DNA from: Symploca sp. SIO1C2
GTDB lineage: Bacteria > Cyanobacteriota > Cyanobacteriia > Cyanobacteriales > Coleofasciculaceae
Reading direction: 5' to 3'
Assembly (NCBI GenBank): GCA_010672925.1
Contig: JAAHFP010000002.1
Span: forward strand, 303,243 to 367,242
Length of the DNA stretch: 64,000 nucleotides
Within the stretch, counting starts at the first letter, position 1, and every line of letters begins with the position of its first letter. Of this stretch, positions 8,047-16,716 are shown one piece after another. The notes beneath the pieces were generated by a model that saw only the letters and a program-made list of their open reading frames with translations, ran no database searches and was not told where the DNA came from. The translations under genes were made by a program, and so were the position numbers.

Positions 8047-11000
8047 TTACAGCCCATTACCAATTAAAATAAACGGAGCCCAATAGTAGGGATGGTTGAG
8101 GTTCTTGCTTACGTCTGGGGGGAGTTGACTGCCAACATATTCCACAATCAGACTACCTCGATTGTCTCCTACCGCAGAGTAATCCCCTGTAATTAGGGCA
8201 ATTTGGGCTTGTCGCAGGGCTTCAGCTTTGGTATGCTTCCCCGTTGTGAGTAGTCCGTAGAAGCTATTCATCAGTGCTTGAGTACCACCATCGGAAACTG
8301 ACCATAGGGAAGCAATCGCTGCTCTTGCTCCAGCATTTTGCATTAGGTAGCCGAAACCGAGAATTTCCTCCCCGTTACCCATACCTCCGACTCCGGTGTC
8401 ACAAGCACTCAAAACAATTAGGTCTACATTGGTAAAAAACCATTCTTCTCTGACTTCTCCTAAAGTGACGTAATCCCCATTACCGAACAAGATAAAGGAA
8501 TCATCGGGACTCCCTGGTACAAAGGCGGCGTGGGTGGCAAAGTGAACTACAGAGTGGCTATCCATCTGGGGAAGGGTAGCAGCTTTGCTGAAGTCGTCAT
8601 CTACCAATTTGGTGGTGCTGGGAATGGTGGTGGCGAGATTTTCTACTTCTTTTCCTGCAAAGGGTAAACCAGAGAAGGAGAATTGTTGTTTACCTGCTTG
8701 GATATTATATTTACCTTGAGCAAAGGCGGCAGCTAATAAGCTTAGTTCTGATTGAGGTTGGGTGTTGAGGTCATCAATGCTGGCAGCGGTGATATTATTA
8801 ACACGGAAGCGTTCGATCAGCCATTGTTCGCCATCATGGAGTGCTGCTAAGGGAATATAGCGCAGTTGACCATCCGGTGCATAGATAATGGTTTGAGCTT
8901 CAGCGGTAGTAAGGTCATTTTCTAGGGGCTTAATCAGCCAGTCGTAGAGTTGACGTGCTGGAGTAATAGCATCAGAGGTAGGTTTTTCTAAGGCTTGACG
9001 AAATTGGACGATTGTCCGGTTGAGTTCTTCTCGTTTGACTGGTACGGTGCGATTAATGGGAGGGGAGTTAGGGGTAGCGAGGACTAATTCTAAGCGGTCT
9101 TCTAGAATAAGAGGATAGAGAAGGACAGCATTTTGTTGCAGTTGCTGGAGATTATTGGAAAGTTTTCTAAGGTTTCCCAGTTGGAGACTCTGCTCTTTAG
9201 CAGTTGTACTCAGTTGCTTGACTAGAGCCACAATATCAGGACGTTGCTGAAATTTAGAGAAAAGTCGGGCAATTTGCCGTTGCTTGGCATCAAGTTCGGT
9301 TAGGCGCTGTTTTTGGTTAGGGGTTAATTGAGCTGAGGGAATTTGACGTAGTTGGGTAAGTTCTTTGCCAATGGCAATGGCTTGGTTTTGTAGTTGGGTG
9401 TATTTATCGATAATTTCCTGTTCTGGAGGCAGATTTTCTACTTTTTCATCAACTGTACCCCGCACCCCCCGCAGGTAATCTTCTAATTCTTGGACTTTGA
9501 GTAAATCGAGGACTTGTTGAGCTTCAAGTACCCGATTTTGCTTGAGTAGTAAATCTGCTAGGCTACGGTAGGTGTGATCAACGGTCTCGGTATAGGATTG
9601 TTGTAGCTCTGTTGGTAGTGTTTTGATACCTTCCCGAATTGCTTCTCTAACATTGACAGATTGTTTGAAGAAAATAATTGCTAGCTCTGGTTGTTTCTGG
9701 GTTTCTAGGAGTAAACCAATGTTACTGAGAGTATTTCCTTCTCCTTCGCGATTGCCTATTTCTTGCTTAATAGCCAAAGATTGCTGGTAGTAATCCAATG
9801 CCTTTTGATACTCTCCTAGATTTTGGTAAACTGTCCCAAGATTATTGAGGGTATTACCTTGACTTGAGCGATCGCCTATTGCCTGTGCTATAACCAAAGC
9901 TTGTTGGTAGTAGTCCAATGTCTGTTGATATTGACCTAGGTTATCGTAAACTGCCCCAAGATTATTGAAAGTTGTACCTTCCCCAGCACGATCACCGATT
10001 TCCTGCCTAATAGCCAAAGCTTGTTGGTAGTAATCCAATGCTTGTTGATATTGACCTAGGTTATCGTAAACAAGCCCAAGATTATTGAGATTTGTACCTT
10101 CACCTGCACGATCGCCTATTTCTTGCCTGATAAGCAAAGCTCTTTGGTAGTAATCCAATGCTTGTTGATATTGACCTAGTTTATCGTAGACAAACCCAAG
10201 ATTATTGAGAGTTGTACCTTCCCCAGCACGATCGCCTATTTCTTGCCTGATAGCTAAAGCCCTTTGGTAGTAATCCAGTGCCTGTTGATATTGACCTAAG
10301 TTACCGTAAACTATGCCAAAATTGTTGAGAGTTGTACCTTCACCTGCGCGATCACCTATTTCTTGCCTGATAGCCAAAGCTCTTTGGTAATAATCTAATG
10401 CTTGTTGATATTCACCCAGGTTATCGTAAACAAACCCAAGATGGTTGAGAGTTGTCCCTTCACCTGCACGATCACCTGTTTCTTTCCTAATAGCCAAAGC
10501 TTTTTGGTCATAATCTAATGCTTGTTGATATTCACCCAAGTTATCGTAAATAAACCCAAGATTATTGAGGGTTGTCCCTTCACCTGCGCGATTGCCAATT
10601 TCCTGGTGGATAGCTAAAGCTTGTTGGTAGTAATCCAATGCTTGTTGATATTGTCCTAGGTTATGGTGAACTACGCCAAGATTGTTGAGAGTTGTACCTT
10701 CACCTGCACGATCACCGATTTCTTGCCTGATAAGCAAAGCTCTTTGGTAGTAATCCAATGCTTGTTGATATTGACCTAGGTTATCGTAAACAAACCCAAG
10801 ATTATTGAAAGTTGTCCCTTCCCCAGCACGATCGCCTATTTCTTGCCTGATAACCAAAGCTTGCTGGTGATAATTTAATGCTTGTTGATATTGACCTAAG
10901 TTACCGTAAACTACGCCGAAATTGTTGAGAGTTGTACCTTCACCTGCACGATCACCGATTTCCTGAGCAATAGCCAAAGCCCTTTGGTAATAATCTAATG

Positions 11001-11562
11001 CTTGTTGATATTGACCTAATTTATCGTAAACTCGCCCAATTTGATTAAGAGCTAACCATTCTCTTTTGCGATCGCTTATTTCTCTAACAATCACCAATAC
11101 TTGCTCAAAAGTTGCCAATGCTTCTCTAAACTGTCCTCTATTGAGTTGCTCGGTTCCTTTTTGATATAGCTGCAACGCCTCATCTGCTCTATCTTGGTTA
11201 GCCTGCGCTTGAGCTACAAAAGTAAGCTGTGGGTTAGGTTGAGGTGAAAAATCCCACTTAGCTAAACTACTAATTGATACCGAGTTGCTTGCTAATATCT
11301 CATTGGCTCGACTTTGAGTTGTTTGCGTCTCCACTCTGACAGGTAAGTGCTCAGAAGCAATAGATAACAGAGGAGAAGTCACTACAGATAATGGGGTAGC
11401 AGCAGCTAGGATAAGGAGACTTTTTGCAAAAGTCGATAATTGCCTGTAGGGGCGTAGCATTAGCGCTGGCATGTTGCCCATAAAATCAAGGTTTTTGTCC
11501 CCCAATGCTACGCCCTTCCGAGAGTTGTGCACAAGGTCTAGGTATTGGAGATAGCGGCGCAT
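8047..11562 (-). CDS. TPR-repeat CHAT-domain protein (caspase-like), probably exported
   Basis: A 1171-residue protein in three parts. Near the N terminus is a hydrophobic export-like segment (KSLLILAAATPLSVVTSPLLS); an alternative start at the Met at 11460 would put it in a standard signal-peptide position. Next come about a dozen tetratricopeptide units of 40 residues each, nearly identical (GDRAGEGTTLNNLG...), preceded by one divergent TPR. After a coiled-coil stretch comes a C-terminal CHAT domain with the catalytic pair: His in HFATHA (about residue 1008) and Cys in SACDTG (about residue 1053). CHAT domains are caspase-family peptidases and occur in cyanobacterial metacaspase-like and defence proteins. 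The DNA repeats are 120 bp long, so copy number can change by recombination. Target unknown. Confidence 0.9.
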   Translation of the reverse strand: MRRYLQYLDLVHNSRKGVALGDKNLDFMGNMPALMLRPYRQLSTFAKSLLILAAATPLSVVTSPLLSIASEHLPVRVETQTTQSRANEILASNSVSISSLAKWDFSPQPNPQLTFVAQAQANQDRADEALQLYQKGTEQLNRGQFREALATFEQVLVIVREISDRKREWLALNQIGRVYDKLGQYQQALDYYQRALAIAQEIGDRAGEGTTLNNFGVVYGNLGQYQQALNYHQQALVIRQEIGDRAGEGTTFNNLGFVYDNLGQYQQALDYYQRALLIRQEIGDRAGEGTTLNNLGVVHHNLGQYQQALDYYQQALAIHQEIGNRAGEGTTLNNLGFIYDNLGEYQQALDYDQKALAIRKETGDRAGEGTTLNHLGFVYDNLGEYQQALDYYQRALAIRQEIGDRAGEGTTLNNFGIVYGNLGQYQQALDYYQRALAIRQEIGDRAGEGTTLNNLGFVYDKLGQYQQALDYYQRALLIRQEIGDRAGEGTNLNNLGLVYDNLGQYQQALDYYQQALAIRQEIGDRAGEGTTFNNLGAVYDNLGQYQQTLDYYQQALVIAQAIGDRSSQGNTLNNLGTVYQNLGEYQKALDYYQQSLAIKQEIGNREGEGNTLSNIGLLLETQKQPELAIIFFKQSVNVREAIREGIKTLPTELQQSYTETVDHTYRSLADLLLKQNRVLEAQQVLDLLKVQELEDYLRGVRGTVDEKVENLPPEQEIIDKYTQLQNQAIAIGKELTQLRQIPSAQLTPNQKQRLTELDAKQRQIARLFSKFQQRPDIVALVKQLSTTAKEQSLQLGNLRKLSNNLQQLQQNAVLLYPLILEDRLELVLATPNSPPINRTVPVKREELNRTIVQFRQALEKPTSDAITPARQLYDWLIKPLENDLTTAEAQTIIYAPDGQLRYIPLAALHDGEQWLIERFRVNNITAASIDDLNTQPQSELSLLAAAFAQGKYNIQAGKQQFSFSGLPFAGKEVENLATTIPSTTKLVDDDFSKAATLPQMDSHSVVHFATHAAFVPGSPDDSFILFGNGDYVTLGEVREEWFFTNVDLIVLSACDTGVGGMGNGEEILGFGYLMQNAGARAAIASLWSVSDGGTQALMNSFYGLLTTGKHTKAEALRQAQIALITGDYSAVGDNRGSLIVEYVGSQLPPDVSKNLNHPYYWAPFILIGNGL

Positions 11563-11639
11563 TTTAAGAAGGGAAAAGGTTCAAGATTTAAGGCAGCTCT
11601 AGGAAACAGTTTAAACATTCTCATCGAAAAAATTGGGAC

Positions 11640-11999
11640 TGAAACCCCGTCCTTCTAGGACGGCTTTAAAGTCTGCTACAATACTAGCTACTGGGAACGA
11701 AAATCAAGTTTCCAGTAACTGCACCTTGAAAACTGGATATATGGGGTTCTGTACGGAAAAGCTTGTACAGGTAAAATATCCAAGCAGCAAGTACTAGTCT
11801 TGTAACGACACCGTACCGCAGGGCTTGCGGAATCGAGACTCTGCAATGGGTTGAAAGTCTGTGGACTCTGTGTAAGACAGTACACGGTTTTAACTGTGGT
11901 ATGCGACGGTGAATGAAGCAGAAACCTAAATCGCGTTAGCGCAGCGGTGCGTAGCACGGTTTGGGAATCTCCGTGCCTTTAGGCCGGAGAGGATGTCAA
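11640..11999 (+). ncRNA. Transposase-less IS605-like element with structured, omega-RNA-like sequence
   Basis: The segment ends with a hairpin CTCCGTGCC...GGCCGGAG followed by AGGATGTCAA (tip at 11999). The layout matches the right end of the intact IS605-type element (hairpin, GGGGAGTGTCAA, tip at 21375). Its left side has a 7-bp hairpin, CCGTCCT/AGGACGG (11647-11663). In between are further stems: ACTGGGAAC/GTTTCCAGT (11690-11716), GGATAT/ATATCC (11735-11781) enclosing CTGTAC/GTACAG, and CCGCA/TGCGG (11816-11830). No protein frame is credible. The best reading is a non-autonomous element that keeps the guide-RNA scaffold used by TnpB-type nucleases; the guide would start at 12000. A HEARO/IscB-type RNA is an alternative. 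Confidence 0.5.
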
Positions 12000-12120
12000 C
12001 TTATCTATCTGCCAATAGCAGAGAAATTACGCAAAGATTTACCGAACCTTTTTATATATATCAATCTGTAGAGGGAATATGTCAGAATTAAGGATAGTTG
12101 AAAAAAGGCTATGCTCTATC

Positions 12121-12456
12121 TCAAGCTACACCATAGTCGGTGTACTGCCGCTTGTAGGGAGGCTGCAAACCTAAAACAATATCCTCTCGTGGAACCCCCA
12201 TTTCAACTAAATCCTCAGCAGGATTGAGCTCCGTCAGATTTTGTTGAAGCCAAATTTTGCCGTCTTTGATATCAAAATGAACAATACAACGGTAAATCCG
12301 GTGGAACTGTTGCCAACCGACATTCATCCACTGGTAATGATCCCGATAAGTGTCACAAATCAGTTGTACTTCCACCTCATCATTAGAGATATCATCTTCA
12401 GTATACTGATTCAGTAATGTTTGAACGTACTCCCGGTATTTAGCTACTTTATCCAT
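12121..12456 (-). CDS. xisI: XisI family protein (fdxN element excision controlling factor homologue)
   Basis: A 111-residue member of the XisI family, recognisable by DTYRDHYQWMNVGWQ, IHFDIKDGKIWLQQNLTE-like sequence and the end VEMGVPREDIVLGLQPPYKRQ. XisI was named for its role in excision of the fdxN element in heterocystous Anabaena, together with XisF and XisH. Most genomes carry many xisH/xisI pairs outside any excision element, and their biochemical role is not settled. Here the usual xisH partner is absent, and a truncated HTH gene sits 7 bp upstream. The Shine-Dalgarno sequence AGGTGATT overlaps the stop codon of that upstream gene, which suggests translational coupling. Confidence 0.9.
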   Translation of the reverse strand: MDKVAKYREYVQTLLNQYTEDDISNDEVEVQLICDTYRDHYQWMNVGWQQFHRIYRCIVHFDIKDGKIWLQQNLTELNPAEDLVEMGVPREDIVLGLQPPYKRQYTDYGVA

Positions 12457-12463
12457 TGAACAA

Positions 12464-12676
12464 TCACCTCATTTTATCACGATTTTCCAGTCGCGATACA
12501 ACAGGCTGTTTGATGTTCAGCCCTTGAGCAAGCTCCTCTTGAGATAATTCTAATGCCTGCCGCAACTCATTAAACGCCATTTCCTTTTTCAGATTTGCTA
12601 CTTTTTCAGCAATCTTTGCTTGGCGTTGCGGTGTAAAATCTTTGGTAAGCTCAGAAAATTTGCGATGTCTACTCAT
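12464..12676 (-). pseudogene. XRE-type HTH (HigA-like antitoxin), C-terminally truncated
   Basis: Seventy residues starting at the ATG at 12676, with GGAAGG upstream. The part ELRQALELSQEELAQGLN followed by PVVSRLENR is a classical Cro/C1-type helix-turn-helix. HigA-like antitoxins of this type usually continue about 25-30 residues after the recognition helix, but here the frame stops right after NRDKMR. The stop codon is embedded in the ribosome-binding site of xisI. No HigB-like toxin lies on either side. It is either a decayed antitoxin or a minimal HTH protein now coupled to xisI. Confidence 0.65.
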
Positions 12677-12696
12677 AACAAGCCTTCCTTTAGAGG

Positions 12697-12774
12697 GTGA
12701 CCCTAAACCCGCCCCTACAGACAATTATCGACTTTTGCAAGATATTGTAATGGGCGTATGCAATACGCCCCTAC
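12697..12774. repeat. Dispersed G+C-rich repeats (CCTAAACCCGCCCCTAC and GGGCGTATGCAATACGCCC)
   Basis: Two adjacent dispersed repeats. The first recurs near 38620, 45560 and, in both orientations, at 62926-63070. The second is a palindrome with arms GGGCGTAT/ATACGCCC. No coding content. Confidence 0.65.
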
Positions 12775-12953
12775 GTACATATCATCACGTTTACAGCTTG
12801 CATTTGCCACCATAGACTGGCATTCTAACCAATAGAGATAAATTACAGACGAATAGTATAAAAGTCCTATTGGCAGTAAACTTAACTTATAGTGCCGGAT
12901 AACAATCTTATTTTCGCTTTCAATGTTAATCCCCTGAATCTGAGGGATGAGCC

Positions 12954-13586
12954 GTGCCCAGCATAATTGCGATTATTAATGGTAAAGGAGGTGTGGGGAA
13001 AACCACTACCTCGGTAAACCTGTCTGCTGCTCTTGCAGATAAAAAAAGAGTTCTTCTCGTTGATGCTGACCCTCAAGGTTCTGCAACCTGGTGGGTTGAG
13101 CGGGGTGGTACAAATATGGGATTTGACCTTGCTCAAGAGACAGAACCCACTCTCTTGAGTAGTTTACAAAAAATAGAAGGTTACGAGTTAGCAGTGGTGG
13201 ACACTCCTCCAGCCTTACGCTCCGAAGCCTTGGAGGTAGTGGTTTCAGTCGCTGATTATCTAATTTTGCCCACACCCCCTGCTCCGATGGATTTAGCTGT
13301 ACTTATTGAAACTTTAAGGGAAGCGATCGCACCAGTGGGAGTAGCTCATCGAGTACTTCTGACACGGGTAGACTCCCGCAGTCGCAAGGAAGCGGTTGAG
13401 GCGCAAAAGACTCTCAGGGAATTGGGAGTGCCAGCATTCCATACCTTTATCCGAGCATATAAAGCTCACGAAAGAGCTGCCCTTGAAGGGATGTCAATTA
13501 ATCAACTGCGGGGAGAAAATGCCCGTGAAGCTAAGGCAGACTATTGTCGTGTAGCAGATGAATTACAGCGTGATTGGAGAAGCTAA
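12954..13586 (+). CDS. ParA/MinD-type ATPase, candidate carboxysome-positioning McdA
   Basis: A 210-residue ParA-family ATPase with a GTG start at 12954. It has a deviant Walker A KGGVGKTT (K11 to T18, with both the signature and the catalytic Lys) and a Walker A' VDADPQGS with D37 and D39. Short ParA proteins without an N-terminal HTH position cargo by forming gradients on nucleoid DNA. The next gene overlaps by one base (TAATG) and encodes a coiled-coil protein with a C-terminal Trp, which is the gene layout of McdA/McdB. Those proteins space carboxysomes along the nucleoid. No parB, parS or replication gene is nearby, which argues against plasmid partition. An orphan ParA pair for another cargo remains possible. 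Confidence 0.85.
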   Translation: MPSIIAIINGKGGVGKTTTSVNLSAALADKKRVLLVDADPQGSATWWVERGGTNMGFDLAQETEPTLLSSLQKIEGYELAVVDTPPALRSEALEVVVSVADYLILPTPPAPMDLAVLIETLREAIAPVGVAHRVLLTRVDSRSRKEAVEAQKTLRELGVPAFHTFIRAYKAHERAALEGMSINQLRGENAREAKADYCRVADELQRDWRS

Positions 13587-14215
13587 TGGCTAAGAAAAAT
13601 TTAACAGATTTGCTGCGTCAAGAAGTGGAAAAATCGCCACAGCCAGCGGCGGAAACAGTTCAAGAAACGATTGATGATGAACAGAATGCTGAAACAGCAG
13701 AACAATTACCAATGAGTACTAATAAATCCAATGCCACGGGTTCAAATCTTACTAAAGCTCAATTACAAACAACTGTGACTGAGTTAAAAGCCACTTTGCA
13801 GAAAACTCAAGAGGCTCTAGAGAAAGCCCAAAAGCAGCCAGAAGCTTTAACTAATTTGCAAACAGCCCTCCAAGAGTCACAACAAAAAGAAGCCTCTCTT
13901 CAAAAAGAGATTACTGAGTTGCAAGCAAGCTTAGAACAAAAGACAAAATCTGTAAAGGAGCTTGAGAAAGAACTCCAGAAAATGCATCAAATTAAGAACG
14001 AATTGGAGGAAGCCAAAAAAGCGGCTATTCAACTAGCAGAAAGCAATGAAAAATTGACTCATGAAGTTAATAGCCTGAAACAAAACAACAAAGATACTAA
14101 ACCACAGACTCACAAACCATCTAACCGGAGCTTAGTCGCTCATCAACCAGTAAGACCAATTCAAAAGGAGTCAGATACGCCTGCTGATTTTGCTAGGAAT
14201 ACTTGGTTACTTTAA
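13586..14215 (+). CDS. Coiled-coil partner of the ParA-like ATPase, candidate McdB
   Basis: A 209-residue protein with three parts. The N terminus is basic and polar ([17 protein letters not shown]). The centre is a long Gln/Glu/Lys-rich coiled coil, about residues 55-165. The tail is polar and ends ADFARNTWLL, with a Trp three residues from the end. From published descriptions, McdB proteins share exactly this plan: disordered N terminus, Q-rich coiled coil, near-terminal invariant Trp. McdB binds carboxysomes and stimulates McdA ATPase. The ATG overlaps the stop codon of the ParA gene, so the two are translationally coupled. The primary sequence of McdB is poorly conserved, so the call rests on architecture and context. 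Confidence 0.7.
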   Translation: MAKKNLTDLLRQEVEKSPQPAAETVQETIDDEQNAETAEQLPMSTNKSNATGSNLTKAQLQTTVTELKATLQKTQEALEKAQKQPEALTNLQTALQESQQKEASLQKEITELQASLEQKTKSVKELEKELQKMHQIKNELEEAKKAAIQLAESNEKLTHEVNSLKQNNKDTKPQTHKPSNRSLVAHQPVRPIQKESDTPADFARNTWLL

Positions 14216-14430
14216 TGAGCGCCTGAAGATGTACTTCGGGGAGGGGGTCGTTAAAATCATCAGGAACAATAAATTCACCCTCACATAAACCTATAGGACA
14301 TTGAAGTTATGGTTCTAGATGATGGGAAAGGTGCATCTAATTTTTTCAAATATAGTAAGGAATATATTCCCAATTCCCCATCCCCAATTCCCCATCCCCC
14401 AAACGACAAACGACAAACAACAAACAACAA

Positions 14431-15132
14431 TTAAACAAAATCCTTAATCGCACTATTAGCTTCAGAAAGTAAGCCAGTAGCAATTCTGAAAAGTTCTTGA
14501 CCAATGTGTAGGTAGTGGTCGTCATAATTAAGAGTAAACAGCTCTAAATCTTCTATGCCATCCCCTATTTGATTAAGACAGTAGTAGAGACTAGCAGCTA
14601 CACTAGCAATATTAGCAGGATTGGGTTGAGAGCTAAATAAGAGCTGAGCTTGATTGAGGTAGTTACGACACTCTTCTAGATAAGCTTGAAATTCTGCCAT
14701 AAGTTCATCATCAAAAGGATCAGCAGCCAACTCCTCAATTTGCTCGTCTAAGGGACTAAGGATACAACTAATCAAATGGTTGACAGGTCTATATACTTGC
14801 TGCAACCAATTACTGAGTTGATCATCGGCAGATTGTGAAGTTTGCCGATAACGTTGGTAAGATTGCTGAGCTTGAGCCGCTTGGTTTTGTTGCCGACGGG
14901 ACTTGGTTTGAGACTGTTGGTATCGTAGTTGTCGATCATAAGATTGGCGGCGCTGGACATCACTGAGTACCTCGTAGGCAGCATTCACTTGTACGATTTT
15001 TTCTGAGTCTGCCGTTTCACGCTGGGTATCGGGATGAAAGAGTTTAGCTAGATGCCGATAGGCTTGTTTGATTTCTGCCAGGGTTGCACTATGGCTAACA
15101 TTCAGGGTGTCGTAGTGATTGGGGTCTGACAT
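14431..15132 (-). CDS. J-domain (DnaJ-like) protein
   Basis: A 233-residue protein with an N-terminal J domain (residues about 5-68) containing the HPD tripeptide at 33-35, which activates Hsp70 ATPase. It lacks the Gly/Phe-rich region and zinc fingers of true DnaJ. After a Gln-rich linker (about 70-100) comes a helical C-terminal domain, probably client- or membrane-directed, of a type seen in cyanobacterial J-proteins. The gene is followed by heptamer repeats and has no operon partner. The stop codon lies within repeat-like sequence near 14430. Confidence 0.88.
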   Translation of the reverse strand: MSDPNHYDTLNVSHSATLAEIKQAYRHLAKLFHPDTQRETADSEKIVQVNAAYEVLSDVQRRQSYDRQLRYQQSQTKSRRQQNQAAQAQQSYQRYRQTSQSADDQLSNWLQQVYRPVNHLISCILSPLDEQIEELAADPFDDELMAEFQAYLEECRNYLNQAQLLFSSQPNPANIASVAASLYYCLNQIGDGIEDLELFTLNYDDHYLHIGQELFRIATGLLSEANSAIKDFV

Positions 15133-15160
15133 TTATTGGGAATTGGGAATTGGGAATTCA
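15133..15160. repeat. GGGAATT heptamer repeat
   Basis: Three to four tandem GGGAATT units just upstream of the J-domain gene. The same heptamer in either orientation occurs at 17187-17238 (in a coding region), 57702-57727 and 59613-59668. Confidence 0.8.
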
Positions 15161-15385
15161 TGTCTCATGTGAATGAATTTGTACATATTGTAGGGGCAAT
15201 TTTAACGACAATCTAGGCCAAAGCGTGAAAGTGTGCACACATACTATAGGGTTTGCTGTATAGAGGTGCTGATAGCTAATGACTTATTCTCCCATTCTCC
15301 ATTCCCAAAAACCAATCTTGTTCTTAAATTATCGCCAACATGCTACTCTTCGAGAACGCTATAGCTATGATTTTTTATAAAGTTC

Positions 15386-16162
15386 ATGACTGTTCCTCTA
15401 CAAGTGCTCGTGACAGGTGCCACCGGACGCACCGGTTCTCTCGTGGCGAGGGAGCTACAACAACGCCCCAATCAATTCATTTTTCGGGGTTTCGCCCGTT
15501 CTCGTGAGAAAGTTGAGCAACTATTCGGCACAACTGAAGGCTTTTATATCGGTGATATTCGCGAACCATCAACCCTAACATCAGCCTTAGCAGACTGCCA
15601 AGCCTTGGTGATTTTGACTAGCGCTGTTCCACAGATGAAAGGTGTTCCTCAACCGGGAGAGCGACCTGAATTTACTTTTCCTGATGGTGAAATGCCCGAA
15701 GTTATTGACTATCAGGGACAAGTTAATCAAATTGAGGCTGCCAAAGCCGCAGGGGTAAAGCATATTGTGCTAGTGGGTTCGATGGGTGGCACAGATGAAA
15801 ATCATCCTCTCAACCGTATTAGCAATGGCAACATCTTAATTTGGAAGCGCAAGGCGGAACAAGAGTTAATCGATTCTGGTATTGATTACACGATTATTCG
15901 TGCTGGTGGATTGTTGGACGAACCGGGGGGTAAACGAGAACTGCTTGTTGGTAAAGATGATACTCTGCGGATAAATCCACCAGGCGGGATTCCCACATTG
16001 ATTCCTCGTGCTGATGTGGCTCAATTAGTGATGCAGGCACTATTAGAACCGAATGCCAGGAATAAGGCATTTGATACCATCTCTAAACCGGAAAATGCGC
16101 CGGATGCCTTGGTAACAAAGGATTTTGCTGCTGTTTTTGCACAAACGACACCGGGATTGTAG
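15386..16162 (+). CDS. Atypical SDR, NAD(P)-binding oxidoreductase-like protein
   Basis: A 258-residue Rossmann protein with the dinucleotide-binding motif GATGRTG (residues 11-17). It also has the segments VLVGSMGG and IDYTIIRAGGLLDEPGGK, typical of atypical short-chain dehydrogenases of the NmrA/HSCARG and At5g02240-like type. The classical catalytic YxxxK is not evident, as is common for this subgroup, so it may be a redox-sensing or flavin-reducing protein. The start at 15386 follows weak upstream sequence. It is followed by a 9-bp minisatellite. No operon. Confidence 0.82.
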   Translation: MTVPLQVLVTGATGRTGSLVARELQQRPNQFIFRGFARSREKVEQLFGTTEGFYIGDIREPSTLTSALADCQALVILTSAVPQMKGVPQPGERPEFTFPDGEMPEVIDYQGQVNQIEAAKAAGVKHIVLVGSMGGTDENHPLNRISNGNILIWKRKAEQELIDSGIDYTIIRAGGLLDEPGGKRELLVGKDDTLRINPPGGIPTLIPRADVAQLVMQALLEPNARNKAFDTISKPENAPDALVTKDFAAVFAQTTPGL

Positions 16163-16203
16163 TGGTGTGGCACGACTAAAAATGTCGGTTGGGTCGAGGG
16201 GGT

Positions 16204-16321
16204 GAGCTGAGGAAGCTGAGGGAGCTGAGGGAGCTGAGGGAGCTGAGGAAGCTGAGGGAGCTGAGGGAGCTGAGGAAGCTGAGGGAGCTGAGGAAGCTGG
16301 GGGAGCTGAGGAAGCTGGGGG
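16204..16321. repeat. 9-bp minisatellite (GAGCTGAGG units)
   Basis: About thirteen tandem nonamers of the form GAGCTGAGG, with GAAGCTGAGG and GAAGCTGGG variants, directly after the SDR gene. Because the unit is a multiple of 3, long frames appear on both strands (Leu-Pro-Gln or Leu-Arg-Glu repeats). They have no gene-like start and are not taken as genes. Confidence 0.85.
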
Positions 16322-16716
16322 ACAAGAGAGAACTTATAGCTATTGGATACAAAGCTCAAGAAATCCCACCCAAAATTTCACCTCACCCGGGTCGAGGCAA
16401 CGAGACCCAACACAGCTCCCTCCCTTGTTGGGTTTCACTCCGTTTCACCCAACCTACTTATTCCCTTATTTTAGGTGTGTCACACCAGTAATCATGGCAG
16501 TGAATTAAGTATTGGTGGAAAAAATTTTATTAAAGGGGGTGACACCCCCCATCCCCATGCGTTAGTATTAAGTTAAGTAGATGCACCCTGATAAGCCGGA
16601 GAGCCACCTAGCGTGACTCTCTCTATTTTTTTATCCTAAGCCTTAAGTATCTAGATTTTTTGTGTAGCAGATTGCTTTAACAAGGGTATCGTTAAAATCA
16701 GAGTGAAAGAAAATTC
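16322..16716. other. Spacer upstream of the M48-like gene
   Basis: No gene was recognised. Around 16385-16470 lies sequence resembling a dispersed repeat (AACGAGACCCAAC...TTGTTGGGTTTC, an inverted repeat). A promoter for 16717 is presumed but not located. Confidence 0.45.

Noticed and set aside
11688..11957. Minus-strand 89-codon frame in the structured RNA region
   Set aside because: Composition is not protein-like and the region folds into multiple stems matching an IS605-type end; treated as non-coding.
12954..14215. Plasmid partition locus
   Set aside because: No ParB, parS, replication or toxin genes nearby; the partner protein ends like McdB.
16021..16491. Long frames on both strands over the GAGCTGAGG repeat
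   Set aside because: A 9-bp unit keeps every frame open; there are no domain features or plausible starts.
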